Positions 51,654 through 61,429 are shown, counted from the stretch's first letter. The stretch: 64,000 bases of DNA from an uncultured Cellulosilyticum sp. (GCA_934725855.1 CAKVCL010000001.1:124001-188000); one strand, 5' to 3'. Made by a program: numbers and translations. Notes: generated from the letters alone by a model not told the origin.

Positions 51654-54341
51654 TTATTCATCTTTGTTTTTCTTAAATAAACGCTTTGCCTCATCCGAAA
51701 GATGATCTTCTAAATAATTAGGCGTATTTTCCTTCTTACTTTCGTAACGACTCATCATTTCTTGATGTACCTCATTCATGTGAACTTTCAGTTCCCTTGC
51801 GGATAAAAGCTCACAGCCTTGCCCACGAATAATAATTTGCTCTAACCCATCAGAAGTAGCTACTGTTATGCGATAATGGGCATGATGTGTATGGGTAAAC
51901 TTTTCAATATATTGATCCGCTGTTTCCGCTTCTTTTGTATAGACCACATGAATATTCTGATAATCCATGACTTCTGTTTGATGACCTACAATGCGGTATG
52001 CATCAAACACCACAATAATCTCACATTTACGAATGCCTTGATAATTACATAATAAATCTAAGAGCTTAATGCGGGCTGCATCCATATTTTCTTTCGCTAG
52101 CTCTTTAAGATCCTCCCACGCAAAAATAATATTATAGCCATCCACTAACAAATAAGGGGGGAGATTTTTATCCAGATAACTTCTCTTAGTTGGCGCTGTA
52201 GACTCATAATAGCTTTCATGCGCTGTTTTAACTTTTTTCCAAACGGACTTGTCACCTTTGTTGGCATAATAAGTGCGCTTCATAATCTCATCAATTTCCT
52301 CTAAATCAATGACTCTTTCTTCATAAACTGTCGTATCCTTTTCGGCACCTACTTCTAACTCTAGCGTTTTTTTTGGCTTTAAATAGCTTTCAAGATGCAT
52401 ATGTGATTTCACTTCATTCCAAGAGACTAAATATCCTGAACCATGACTACAAAAAACAGAGCCCGTTGGGTTTTGCAAGTCACGTTCTGGGTCATAGTGC
52501 CTACTTGCAATGACTTCTTCGGCGTTATGGCAAGGAAAATAACCTTTTAAAGTGCAAAACAGTTGACCTTGCCCTTTGGTATAAGCAATCACTTCTTTTT
52601 GATAGTTACGCATCGTCACAATAGGGGCACTTCCTACTAAAGTCACTCTATCTGCCTCTGTTTTCGTAATCTGTGAGGTGCCTTGCATCTTTTCAATATC
52701 CGTCATGGCACGACCCACCATCTTTTCAGGTATAGCTAATTCAAATGCATAATAAGGCTCTAGTAAAACAGACTTAGCTTCCATTAAGCCTTGCCTTACT
52801 GCTCGATAAGTGGCTTCTCTAAAGTCGCCACCTTCTGTATGCTTTTTATGTGCCTTTCCTTTAACGAGTGTGATTTTAACATCCGTTATCATAGCACCTG
52901 TTAAAACTCCTTTATGTGGTTTTTCTTGAAGATGGGTTAATATCAATCTCTGCCAGTTTTTATCGAGTTCATCTTCACTACACTTCGTTTCAAAAGATAC
53001 TCCGCTTCCTGACGGTGCTGGCTCTATCAGCACATGCACCTCTGCATAATGTCGTAATGGTTCAAAATGACCTACACCTTCCACCACCTCTTCAATCGTT
53101 TCCTTATATAAAATCGTTCCTGTTCCAAAGGTGACTTCTATTCCAAAACGTTCCAAAATCAAGCTTTGCAGCACCTCAATTTGCACTTCTCCCATAATTT
53201 GAGCTTCTATTTCTTGTAAAGCTTCATTCCAAATGATATGAAGTTCTGGCTCTTCCTCTTCAAGCTGACGTAATTTAGGGAGCATCAGCTTTGGGTCACA
53301 TCCATTAGGTAAAATAATCTGATAAGATAAAACAGGTGCTAAAACAGGTGCCGTATCTTTTTCCACATAGCCTAACCCTTCTCCAGGTTTTGTTTGTGTT
53401 AAACCGGTTACAGCGCAAATGCTCCCCGCGCCAGCCTCTTGAACCATTTCAAACTTGTCCCCTGAATAAAGGCGAATCTGATTGACCTTTTCTTCCCATA
53501 AAACTTCTTCCTTTTCACCCTCCATAAGCGGCTTCATTCGCCGAGATAAGGTATCCTTTACTTTTAAAGTGCCCCCCACAATTTTCATATAAGTTAAGCG
53601 GCTTCCCTGCTCATCTCTTGCAATTTTAAATACTTTAGCGCCAAATACTTTAGGATATTCTGGCATGATCATATGTTCTTCTAATGCCTTTATAAAAGTT
53701 TCTACCCCCTCTAGCTTTAAAGCTGAACCAAAAAAGCATGGAAAAATTTGACGCTTACTAATCGCCTCATTAATAGCCTTGTCACTGATGCAATCCTTTT
53801 CCAAATATTCTTCCATTAACTCTTCATCACATAAAGCAATCTCTTCGTAAAAGGCACTATCCTTTTTATCACTAAAAACGATGCAGTGCTCACTTAAGTC
53901 CCGTTTAAGCGCTTCTATAAGTGCCTTTGAATCGGTTCCTACTTGATCCATTTTATTAATAAACAAAAACGTTGGGATATGATAAAGCTTTAAAAGTCTC
54001 CATAAAGTATGGGTATGCCCTTGAATACCATCTGCCCCGCTAATAACCAAAATCGCATAATCTAATACCTGAAGTGTGCGTTCCATTTCTGCTGAAAAAT
54101 CCACATGCCCTGGTGTATCTAGTAAAGCGACCTCTGTATCTCCTATTTCAAACTGAGCTTGCTTTGAAAAAATAGTAATGCCTCTTGCTTTTTCAAGGGC
54201 ATAAGTATCTAAATAAGCGTCTTTATTATCCACACGCCCCAGCTTTCGAATTTTTCCACTTAAATAAAGCATACTTTCTGACAAAGTGGTTTTCCCTGAA
54301 TCCACATGTGCCACAATGCCTATGACGATTTTCTTCTTCAT
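51654..54341 (-). CDS. Tet(M)/EF-G-like GTPase fused to a Rae1/YacP-type NYN ribonuclease
   Basis: An 895-residue fusion. Residues 1 to about 650 form a ribosomal-protection-type translational GTPase (domains I-V): G1 AHVDSGKTT, DTPGHVDFSAEMERTLQVLD, G4 NKMDQ, and the domain IV/V core ending near IAYTKGQGQLFCTLKGY. After a linker, residues 730-870 are an NYN/PIN-like RNase domain closely resembling Bacillus subtilis Rae1 (YacP): YLLVDGYNIIFAWEDL, EIIVVFDAY, TKEAETADQYIEK, VATSDGLEQ and GCELLSAREL. Rae1 cuts mRNA in the ribosomal A site, where Tet(M)-type GTPases bind. The domain IV loop (KGKAHKKHTEGGDF) does not resemble the Tet(M) YSPV loop, so tetracycline resistance is not expected. Single gene between terminators. 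Confidence 0.9.
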   Translation of the reverse strand: MKKKIVIGIVAHVDSGKTTLSESMLYLSGKIRKLGRVDNKDAYLDTYALEKARGITIFSKQAQFEIGDTEVALLDTPGHVDFSAEMERTLQVLDYAILVISGADGIQGHTHTLWRLLKLYHIPTFLFINKMDQVGTDSKALIEALKRDLSEHCIVFSDKKDSAFYEEIALCDEELMEEYLEKDCISDKAINEAISKRQIFPCFFGSALKLEGVETFIKALEEHMIMPEYPKVFGAKVFKIARDEQGSRLTYMKIVGGTLKVKDTLSRRMKPLMEGEKEEVLWEEKVNQIRLYSGDKFEMVQEAGAGSICAVTGLTQTKPGEGLGYVEKDTAPVLAPVLSYQIILPNGCDPKLMLPKLRQLEEEEPELHIIWNEALQEIEAQIMGEVQIEVLQSLILERFGIEVTFGTGTILYKETIEEVVEGVGHFEPLRHYAEVHVLIEPAPSGSGVSFETKCSEDELDKNWQRLILTHLQEKPHKGVLTGAMITDVKITLVKGKAHKKHTEGGDFREATYRAVRQGLMEAKSVLLEPYYAFELAIPEKMVGRAMTDIEKMQGTSQITKTEADRVTLVGSAPIVTMRNYQKEVIAYTKGQGQLFCTLKGYFPCHNAEEVIASRHYDPERDLQNPTGSVFCSHGSGYLVSWNEVKSHMHLESYLKPKKTLELEVGAEKDTTVYEERVIDLEEIDEIMKRTYYANKGDKSVWKKVKTAHESYYESTAPTKRSYLDKNLPPYLLVDGYNIIFAWEDLKELAKENMDAARIKLLDLLCNYQGIRKCEIIVVFDAYRIVGHQTEVMDYQNIHVVYTKEAETADQYIEKFTHTHHAHYRITVATSDGLEQIIIRGQGCELLSARELKVHMNEVHQEMMSRYESKKENTPNYLEDHLSDEAKRLFKKNKDE

Positions 54342-54460
54342 GTTGTTTTCATTAATCCTTCCTTAAAATTCGTTTAAGCATTTTTACTCTTAATGTTTAT
54401 TTTATCATATCCTTTGGTTTTTCAGATAATAATTTTGTTTTTTTATCCTTTTTCTTCATC

Positions 54461-54507
54461 AAAAGAACCTAGAAAATGAGTTATCGTCCATTTTCTAGGT
54501 TCTTTAT
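54461..54507. terminator. Terminator downstream of the TetR pseudogene
   Basis: AAAGAACCTAGAAAAT pairs with ATTTTCTAGGTTCTTT, a 16-bp perfect stem with a 12-base loop. Confidence 0.88.
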
Positions 54508-54534
54508 TAATTGGATATTGATGTCTTATGTTTT

Positions 54535-55169
54535 TTATTCATGTTGTTCTAATTGTTGGACGGATTTGATTTGATAAAGTCCCATAGAAACAAGTGTTAA
54601 GAGCCTCCCTGCTACCATAATTAAAAAGCCTGTTCCTCTTCCACTTCCAACCCCTATAAGCTTACCCACACTTCCTCTGCAAGATAGCCTCCTTCTAAAA
54701 AGAAGGGGTGTAAAAATATAATCGGCTAAAATGCCTTCTCTCACACCTTCTTCTACCAGTTTAGCTAAAATAGGTGTCACACTTGCAATGATTGTGCCTT
54801 GTACCCTTTGGTGTAATAAACTATTTTCCACATGATGCAAATTTTGATAAACTGCATCATTTTCTTCATGATATTGCTTAATATTAAGCGCCTTGATCAC
54901 CTTTACCATACGCTGGGTCACTGAAGCATTCTCACATTTTGTGGCCGTTTTAGCAGCTTGGATAATTTCTTTATTATAACGCTCTACCAACTACCAAGGC
55001 TTCTAAAATATCTTGTTTCGATTTAAAGTGGTAATACAAGGTTCCTCTTGCAATGCCTACCCTTTCTAAGATTTCATTGGTACTGGTTTTTCATAACCTT
55101 TTTCATTAAAAAGCTGATCTGCCACATCCAGTATTTCATTTTTTCTTCTGCTTCTTTTACAATTCTCAT
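54535..55169 (-). pseudogene. TetR family regulator, decayed by several frameshifts
   Basis: Reading minus-strand DNA from ATG at 55169 (AAGGAG upstream) recovers a TetR DNA-binding domain only by changing frame: KEAEE, then NEILDVADQLFNEKGYEK, then TSTNEILERVGIARGTLYYH and FKSKQDILEALV, then VERYNKEIIQAA. The first two breaks fit loss of one A from short A-runs; the third is a 7-bp tandem duplication (TTGGTAG twice, near 54985). The remaining frame from 54990 encodes 151 residues of ligand-binding domain, and its last 45 residues look abnormal, so a further shift is likely. It lies divergently beside the ABC-F gene, which it may once have controlled. Confidence 0.85.
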
Positions 55170-55373
55170 ACACTCTGCTCCTTACTCATCATCTTACCGA
55201 CACACTGTCGATTATAAAATAAATCGTCTATTAAACAATAACTTTAATATCTTCTTTACATTTTCTTCTCCTATCTCCCCAACGTGATAGCGTTGAAACT
55301 GGGTTTAATGAGTGTTATACTAGTAACCGTTAATAAAACGAGCAAAGATTTTTAGACTCAGAAAGGAACAACT

Positions 55374-57116
55374 ATGATAAAGGTTGAACATTTATCTTAT
55401 GGCTTTCCACAAAAAGATTTATTTCATGATATCAGCTTTACGCTAGAAGAAGGCCAGCATTGTGCCTTTATTGGTACAAGTGGAAGTGGTAAGAGTACAC
55501 TTGCCCAAATGATTCGACATCCTGAACCTTTTATGTATGAAGGTAAATTAGAAACCCTTCCTTCTTCAAAAATTGGCTATGTCGATCAATTTTTTGACCG
55601 TCATGAGGTATCTACTACCACTGTTTTTGACTATATTGCCTCTTATGCGATTCAGCTTCAAAATCAATTGACCGATATTTGTATGCAAATGGAAACCGCT
55701 ACGGATTTAGAGGCTTTACTGGAAGCTTATCAGGATACACTAGATGCTTATGATGCCATTGGAGGCGATGCGTTTGAAAGCCTGATTGAAAAGAAGCTTT
55801 ATTTAGCGGATTTATCTGATCGTAAAAACCTCCCACTTACAGCCTTAAGTGGTGGTGAGCTTAAGCTTGTCCAAATCATTAAAGAAATGATGACGCATCC
55901 TGCTTTGCTGATTATGGATGAACCAGATGTTTTCTTAGACTTTGAAAACCTTGGGGCACTTAAAAATCTTATTAATGCCCATAAAGGCACTTTATTAGTC
56001 ATCACACATAATCGTTACCTGCTTGGTAACTGCTTTAATAAAATTCTTCACTTAGAAAATAAAGAACTTCAAGAATATGACGGTAGTTATACGGCTTATC
56101 ATGCCTCACTTCTTGAACGTAAAATTGAACTTCAAGAACTTGCTGCAGCCGACACTGAAGAAATTAAACGTAATGAAGCACTTATCGAGCGTCTTAGAAC
56201 CGCTGCAACTGATCATGATGACCCTTCGCGTGGTAAATCATTAAAGGCACGTCTTAAAATCCAAGAACGTCTTGAAAAAAGACGTATCAAGGCACCATTT
56301 GTAGACATCAAGGAGCCTGCCATTTGCCTTGAAACCAATCATCCACTTGAAGAAGGCAATGCTTTAGAAGTTCATGGCTTATCCATTGCTTTTGATACCC
56401 CCCTTCTTGAAGAGATAGAATTTGAAATAGGGGCTCATGATAAAGTGGCTCTCATTGGGCCAAATGGAACTGGAAAATCTACTTTACTGCGTGCCATTTA
56501 TAAAAGGCAAAGCCCTGAAATCACTTACCATCCTGAAACTGAGATGGCCTATGTTTCTCAGCTTGAGAATGAAACATTAGACGAAGAAAAAACACTTCTT
56601 GAAACCTTCTTAGGTGAAGAGTTAACAACACCCGATGAGGTTTATCAGTATCTTAAAGGGTATGGTTTCCATGAAGAAATGCTAACTCAGCGTATCAAAA
56701 ATCTTTCAGGTGGTGAGAAAAACCTGCTTCAACTAGCTAAAATCGCACGCCATGATGCCAATTTACTGCTTCTAGATGAGCCAACTAGTCATCTTGATAC
56801 GTACGCTCAAGTAGCTCTTGAAAAAGCCATTCAAAATTATAATGGTGCTATTTTAATGATTTCTCATGATTTTTACTCTATTGCGCACTGTATGGATTAT
56901 ATTTTATATATTGATGACCATCATATTCGACGTGTGAGTATGCGTAAGTTTAGAAAAATGATTTATGCCCGTTATTTTGATAAAGATTATTTAGAAATCG
57001 AACAGAAGAAAAAAGAATTGGAGCTTAAGATTGCAAAAGCACTTAAATCAGAAGATTTTTCCGAGGCTAAAAACTTATTTGAGGCGCTTAAACCGCTTAT
57101 TCCTTCTTATATTTAA
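55374..57116 (+). CDS. ABC-F family ATP-binding protein
   Basis: Soluble protein with two ABC domains and no membrane segments (580 aa); ABC-F proteins act on the ribosome in antibiotic resistance or translation control. Domain 1: Walker A GTSGSGKST, signature LSGGELK, Walker B LLIMDEPDVFLD. Domain 2: Walker A GPNGTGKST, signature LSGGEKN, Walker B LLLLDEPTSHLD. The linker (about 240-320) contains the basic helical P-site interaction motif region (RGKSLKARLKIQERLEKRRI). A short C-terminal UvrB/UvrC-like coiled tail (SEDFSEAKNLFEAL) follows. The PDVFLD variant in domain 1 is unusual. Which antibiotic, if any, is unknown. Confidence 0.9.
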   Translation: MIKVEHLSYGFPQKDLFHDISFTLEEGQHCAFIGTSGSGKSTLAQMIRHPEPFMYEGKLETLPSSKIGYVDQFFDRHEVSTTTVFDYIASYAIQLQNQLTDICMQMETATDLEALLEAYQDTLDAYDAIGGDAFESLIEKKLYLADLSDRKNLPLTALSGGELKLVQIIKEMMTHPALLIMDEPDVFLDFENLGALKNLINAHKGTLLVITHNRYLLGNCFNKILHLENKELQEYDGSYTAYHASLLERKIELQELAAADTEEIKRNEALIERLRTAATDHDDPSRGKSLKARLKIQERLEKRRIKAPFVDIKEPAICLETNHPLEEGNALEVHGLSIAFDTPLLEEIEFEIGAHDKVALIGPNGTGKSTLLRAIYKRQSPEITYHPETEMAYVSQLENETLDEEKTLLETFLGEELTTPDEVYQYLKGYGFHEEMLTQRIKNLSGGEKNLLQLAKIARHDANLLLLDEPTSHLDTYAQVALEKAIQNYNGAILMISHDFYSIAHCMDYILYIDDHHIRRVSMRKFRKMIYARYFDKDYLEIEQKKKELELKIAKALKSEDFSEAKNLFEALKPLIPSYI

Positions 57117-57284
57117 ATCGCAGACTGCCTTTACAAAAAACTCAAGAAATGGACTTTGTATTGTCCTTTCTTGAGTTTTTTCTTGCACCAGACGTCTATT
57201 TCTAACATTGACATCTTACAAAGGGTGCTATATAATTTTGCTATTTATAAAGCTTACTACTTAATATAGAAAGGATTGATTTTC

Positions 57285-58091
57285 ATGTTTACAAGATGGG
57301 AACACTCAGATTATCCCTATCTTTACGATACACATGTTCATACACATGAAGGCAGTGCATGTGGTAAAAATACAGCTGCTGAAATGGTTAGGGCTTATAA
57401 AAAAGCAAACTATACAGGCATTATCATTACCGACCACTTTTTCTATGGGAATACAGCCATTGATCGCATGCTTGATTGGTCTGACTGGGTAAATGCCTTT
57501 TGCTTAGGCTATGAGCATGCCTATGAAGAAGTTAAAAAAATAGGTCTAAATGTGCTATTTGGTTGGGAATCTGGCTATCAAGGCACAGAATTTTTAATTT
57601 ATGGTCTTGATAAACAATGGCTCTTATCCCACCCTGAAATCAAAGATGCAACGATTCCAGAGCAGTTTACTCTTGTCCATGAGGGAGGCGGCATGGTGAT
57701 TCATGCCCATCCTTATCGAGAAGAACCTTATATTGATACCATTCGCCTTTTCCCCGAATTTGTAGATGGTGTAGAAGTGCTAAATGCTTGTCATTCTAAT
57801 TCACACAGTCCTTCTCATTACAATGTTGCTTTTGATCAACAGGCTGCTACCTATGCCCTTTCGCATCATTTTCCAGTAACGGCTGGTTCAGATATGCACC
57901 ATACTTCTCTTTTCGGGGGTGGCATGGCATTTCATCATCCACTAAGCACCATCCAAGACTATATCACAGCTGTTCAAATAAAGAAAACTTATCTACTTAC
58001 TAATGGTGAACAAACCTTTTTAATTTTTTCATCATACTCTTTTGCATTAAATACAGAGGTATTATCTTTCATTCTTTTACCTTCTTTCTGA
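57285..58091 (+). CDS. PHP domain protein with altered C terminus
   Basis: Metal-dependent phosphoesterase-type protein of the PHP family. Motifs are intact: LYDTHVHTHEGSACG (HxH), IITDHFFYG, MVIHAHPYREE and TAGSDMHHT. Start at 57285 (MFTRWEH) follows AAAGGA by 9 bases. The natural protein should end soon after TYLLTNGE near residue 245; the final 23 residues (LIFSSYSFALNTEVLSFILL) are read through the complement of a kinase-like gene fragment on the other strand, so a deletion has probably joined the two. The catalytic core appears complete and may be functional. Confidence 0.75.
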   Translation: MFTRWEHSDYPYLYDTHVHTHEGSACGKNTAAEMVRAYKKANYTGIIITDHFFYGNTAIDRMLDWSDWVNAFCLGYEHAYEEVKKIGLNVLFGWESGYQGTEFLIYGLDKQWLLSHPEIKDATIPEQFTLVHEGGGMVIHAHPYREEPYIDTIRLFPEFVDGVEVLNACHSNSHSPSHYNVAFDQQAATYALSHHFPVTAGSDMHHTSLFGGGMAFHHPLSTIQDYITAVQIKKTYLLTNGEQTFLIFSSYSFALNTEVLSFILLPSF

Positions 58092-58183
58092 TAACCTAAG
58101 CGATCACTTATTGTTTTACCTAATGTAGAAGTCCCTGAACCTGATGCCCCATAAATATGAATGACTTGACGTTTTTCTTCCAT
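57989..58183 (-). pseudogene. P-loop kinase fragment (adenylate-kinase-like, 5' part only)
   Basis: A 64-residue frame with a good start (GGAGG 8 bases before ATG). Residues 8-30 hold HIYGASGSGTSTLGKTISDR, the P-loop of small ATPases of the adenylate/shikimate kinase type, but after about residue 33 the sequence no longer resembles a kinase and stops. At least 120 residues are missing. The missing part ends at the tail of the PHP gene, which faces it, so this is a deletion scar. Directly follows the GH2 fragment (ATG overlaps its stop region). Confidence 0.75.
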
Positions 58184-58750
58184 TTAATTTTCCTCCAAAG
58201 CTGCTTTTATTGCCTTTGCAATTTGCTTCATCTCCAATGGATTGACTTTACAAACTAATCGATCATAAGTATAAAGTCCATTGATTTCTGTTTCTACATC
58301 TGAAAGCTGTGTATAAATACAACCACATAAGCCTTCCTTTATAGAAGGAATCACTGCTTCATCATACAAGCTCTTGATACGCTTCATCAGCTGCTCCTCG
58401 GTACCTGCTTTTCCGTAATCATAGGTATGTTTTGCATGATAGAGATGACCAGAAATTTTCCTTGTATAGCCCCCACACTCGCTTAAAAAGACGGGGCGCT
58501 CTTTTGAATAAAGCTTTTTATGCTTAAAATACATATGTACACTTTCAAAATCACTTTCTTTTTGATGAAACCAGCCTGAAGTTGCATCATACAGTCTAGA
58601 GGGGTCCACTTGTTTAAAATATTTATAAAGACGATCCGCATCAAACTGTCCCCAGCCTTCATTAAAAATCGTATAACCTATAATACAAGGATGATTCATT
58701 AAATGCTGTATCATTTGAGAGCCCTGTTTTTCAAAAAATGCTTTACTTTA
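58184..58750 (-). pseudogene. Glycoside hydrolase family 2 fragment (C-terminal part)
   Basis: A 176-residue open frame from 58714 matches the TIM-barrel end of a family 2 hydrolase (beta-galactosidase or beta-glucuronidase type): MNHPCIIGYTIFNEGWGQFD contains the acid/base Glu (NEGWGQ), and RPVFLSECGGYTRK the nucleophile Glu. The same frame continues upstream for about a dozen codons (SKAFFEKQGSQ) to a stop at about 58750. The N-terminal sandwich domains are absent. Such a protein is not expected to fold, so it is a truncated relic. Upstream to 58958 there are only unassignable remnants and AT-rich DNA. Confidence 0.8.
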
Positions 58751-58958
58751 CATTCAAGTGCCATTGGCAGTTCTTCAATAAGTGGTGTATTAATGAATCA
58801 TTTCTTAAACTTTCCCTGTTTATAGCCTATGCAATAACAAAAATCACTGTATGATGATTCCTTGTATTTTGTCATATTTTATTATATTTTAAAAGGATTG
58901 CTATCTCAATAACTATATCTATAGAAAAAAACAACTCCTTCTCTATAATTCATAATAC

Positions 58959-61100
58959 TTAATTTTGAATTTCTCTTAGTCGCTCTCTAAGCCACGTATT
59001 TCTATTTTTGACCTCATTATTTTTAACTGCTTTATAAATCGCATTTCGATTGCCCACTAAAACCACCACTTTTTTGGCTCTTGTTATGCCAGTGTAAAGT
59101 AGATTTCTTTGAAGCATCACATAATGGCTAAAGGTGATCGGCATAATGACAATAGGGTATTCACTTCCCTGTGCTTTATGAATAGTTGTAGCATAAGCAA
59201 GTACAAGCTCATCTAACTCTAGTGCCTCATACTCTATTTCTTTGTCATCAAATCTTACTTTTAATGTCCGTTCTTCCGTATCGATTGCGGATATAAAACC
59301 AACGTCTCCATTGAACACTTCCTTATCATAATTATTGCGAACCTGCATCACTTTATCATAAAGTCTATACTCTGTGGCGCCTCGCTTTAAATGAATCTCA
59401 CACGGATTAAGTGCCGACTGAAGCACTGAATTTAGGTTAGCTGCCCCTGTTTCTGAGCGCTGCATAGGTGTTAAAATCTGAATATCTTTGATTGGATTTA
59501 CTTTATAATAGTTAGGGAGTCGTTTGGTACATAAAGTCTCGATGGTTTGTAAAACTTCTTCATTATCTTCCGCTTCAATGAAAAAGAAATTACTTTGTCT
59601 TCCCCCTTTAAGGTCAGGATTTTCACCCTTATTAATTTTATGTGCATTGGTAATAATTTTACTTCCCATAGCTTGCCTAAAAATACGCTCCAGCTTAATG
59701 GTAGGCACTACACCCGAATCAATTATATCTCTTAGCACATTCCCTGCGCCTACTGAAGGAAGCTGATCAATATCCCCTACAATAATAAGAATCATATGAT
59801 CTGGAATCGCTTTTAACAAATTATACATTAAAATAATATCAATCATAGAGGCTTCATCAATAATCAGTACATCCCCTTCTAAGGGATTATCCTCATTTTT
59901 CTTATAGCCTTCAGGCGGCTTGCATTCTAGTAATCGATGAATCGTTTTGGCTTCCATCCCTGTGGCTTCACTCATCCTTTTAGCGGCTCTGCCTGTTGGT
60001 GCAGTTAAAAGGACTTCCATTCCTGACTCTTTAAATAACTGGATAATACCATGAGTCGTTGTGGTTTTACCAGTTCCGGGGCCACCTGTTAACACCATGA
60101 CTTTTGACTTTTCAGCTAAACTTATAGCGGCTCTTTGAATCTCATCGTAAGTCATATGCTCATTTTTTTCTAATTGTTCAATCACTTCATCACTTTTTCT
60201 CACTTGCTTTTTAGTATGAGATTGCATGATTTGTTTTAAGCGCCTTGCTACACCATTTTCGCTAAAATAAAATGGTGGTAAATAAATTCTATCTGGCGTC
60301 TCTTTGATAATCTCTTTTTGTTCTATCAAATAATCCATACTCATTATGATTTTGGATTCTTCTACTTCTAATATTTCCACACTTTTAGTAAGAAGTTGCT
60401 CCCCAGTGGCATAACAATGTCCTTCTTCAGAAAGGTGGCTGAGTGTATAAAAAATACCTGCTCGGCATCTTTTGAAGGAATCTTTTTGAATGCCCAATTT
60501 TTCGGCAATTCCATCTGCCGTTTTAAACCCAATCCCATAAATATCATCTGCTAATTGATAAGGATTTTCTTTGACCACCTCAATACTTGTATTGCCATAA
60601 ACCTTATAGATGCGGCTTCCAAAAGAAGTTGAAACCCCATAAGACTGTAAGAAAAGCATGATATTTTTAATTTCTTTTTGATCTTGCCATGCCTTCTTAA
60701 TCATTTCTACACGTTTCTTACCAATACCAGGCACCTCAATCATCCGATCAGGCTCTTCTTCTATAATATCTAAGGTCTTTTCTTTAAATTGATTAACGAT
60801 TTTTTTAGCATATACAGGTCCGATTCCTTTAATTAACCCACTTCCTAAATACTTCTCAATCCCATATATACTAGCTGGAAGTGCTTCCTCCCATTCTTTT
60901 GCATCAAACTGCCTACCATACTTAGGATTACTTGACCAGAAACCCTTTATCGTAATCACTGAACCCACATTAACCGTTGCCATACTTCCTACAACCGTTA
61001 CTAAATCCATATACCCCTTCGATTTAATCTTAATGACACTATACCCTGTTTCCTCATTCGCATAAGTAATCCGTTCTACAACGCCTCTTAAACTCTCCAT
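58959..61100 (-). CDS. recD2: RecD2 family SF1 DNA helicase
   Basis: 5'-3' helicase of the RecD2 group (713 aa), acting in DNA repair and replication without RecBC. N-terminal OB and helix-hairpin-helix repeats (GIGPVYAKKIVNQF and VPGIGKKRVEMIKKAW) mark RecD2 as opposed to RecD1. Helicase motifs: Q/I GGPGTGKTTT, II LIIDEASMID, III IVGDIDQLPSVGAGNVL, VI AYATTIHKAQGSEYP and NLLYTGITRAKK. The start at 61100 (MESLRGV) follows AGGACGG; the longer frame to 61163 lacks a site. Divergent from the structured RNA and PNPOx gene. Confidence 0.95.
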   Translation of the reverse strand: MESLRGVVERITYANEETGYSVIKIKSKGYMDLVTVVGSMATVNVGSVITIKGFWSSNPKYGRQFDAKEWEEALPASIYGIEKYLGSGLIKGIGPVYAKKIVNQFKEKTLDIIEEEPDRMIEVPGIGKKRVEMIKKAWQDQKEIKNIMLFLQSYGVSTSFGSRIYKVYGNTSIEVVKENPYQLADDIYGIGFKTADGIAEKLGIQKDSFKRCRAGIFYTLSHLSEEGHCYATGEQLLTKSVEILEVEESKIIMSMDYLIEQKEIIKETPDRIYLPPFYFSENGVARRLKQIMQSHTKKQVRKSDEVIEQLEKNEHMTYDEIQRAAISLAEKSKVMVLTGGPGTGKTTTTHGIIQLFKESGMEVLLTAPTGRAAKRMSEATGMEAKTIHRLLECKPPEGYKKNEDNPLEGDVLIIDEASMIDIILMYNLLKAIPDHMILIIVGDIDQLPSVGAGNVLRDIIDSGVVPTIKLERIFRQAMGSKIITNAHKINKGENPDLKGGRQSNFFFIEAEDNEEVLQTIETLCTKRLPNYYKVNPIKDIQILTPMQRSETGAANLNSVLQSALNPCEIHLKRGATEYRLYDKVMQVRNNYDKEVFNGDVGFISAIDTEERTLKVRFDDKEIEYEALELDELVLAYATTIHKAQGSEYPIVIMPITFSHYVMLQRNLLYTGITRAKKVVVLVGNRNAIYKAVKNNEVKNRNTWLRERLREIQN

Positions 61101-61199
61101 TAGTTTCCGTCCTTTTATGTAACAATATAGTATATCACATGATGTAGCCTTTATCCTAATCATAAAAAACTTACACAGCTTAATTTTTTTATTGAACTA

Positions 61200-61228
61200 T
61201 TGACTTAATTATGGAAATGCGTTAGAAT
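61200..61228 (+). promoter_or_regulatory. Promoter of the PNPOx gene and its leader RNA
   Basis: TTGACT (61200-61205), 17-bp spacer, TAGAAT (61223-61228): a good housekeeping promoter. The start near 61235 puts the structured element at the very 5' end of a leader of about 195 bases. Confidence 0.75.
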
Positions 61229-61242
61229 GACGAAAATAGTTA

Positions 61243-61325
61243 TTCTGCCACCGGGTAGAAATGCGAAAGCATTCGTTACACATCGTTAGATCTTAGAAGA
61301 TGTGCGTACGGGTGCTTATTTTTGT
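61243..61325 (+). ncRNA. Structured leader RNA, candidate guanidine-IV (mepA) riboswitch
   Basis: The leader begins with CTGCCACCGGGTAG (61245-61258), two hairpins, AATGC-GAAA-GCATT (61260-61273) and CACATC/GATGTG (61279-61304), and then TACGGGTGC (61307-61315) directly followed by a T-rich tract. The first and last blocks pair (CACC with GGTG, GTA with TAC), closing a compact fold that abuts a terminator-like T run. From memory, this CCACCGGGU...ACGGGUGCUU pattern matches the guanidine-IV riboswitch class; this needs a covariance-model check. A regulated RNA is well supported by the promoter, position and structure even if the class is wrong. Confidence 0.55.
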
Positions 61326-61429
61326 TTGAAGGTCTTTATATGTTGCTAAAAAAAGCAAAAATATCGTGGAATTATTTTACAAAAGAGGAACTTTTGTTAT
61401 AAAGTAAAATAGAAAGGAATGAGCATAAA

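Noticed and set aside
51654..54341. Tetracycline resistance gene of the tet(M) group
   Set aside because: The domain IV loop differs from the Tet(M) loop, and an extra ribonuclease domain is fused. A general translation factor is more likely.
54535..54990. Intact 151-residue regulator
   Set aside because: The helix-turn-helix is found upstream in other frames, so this is the tail of a broken TetR gene.
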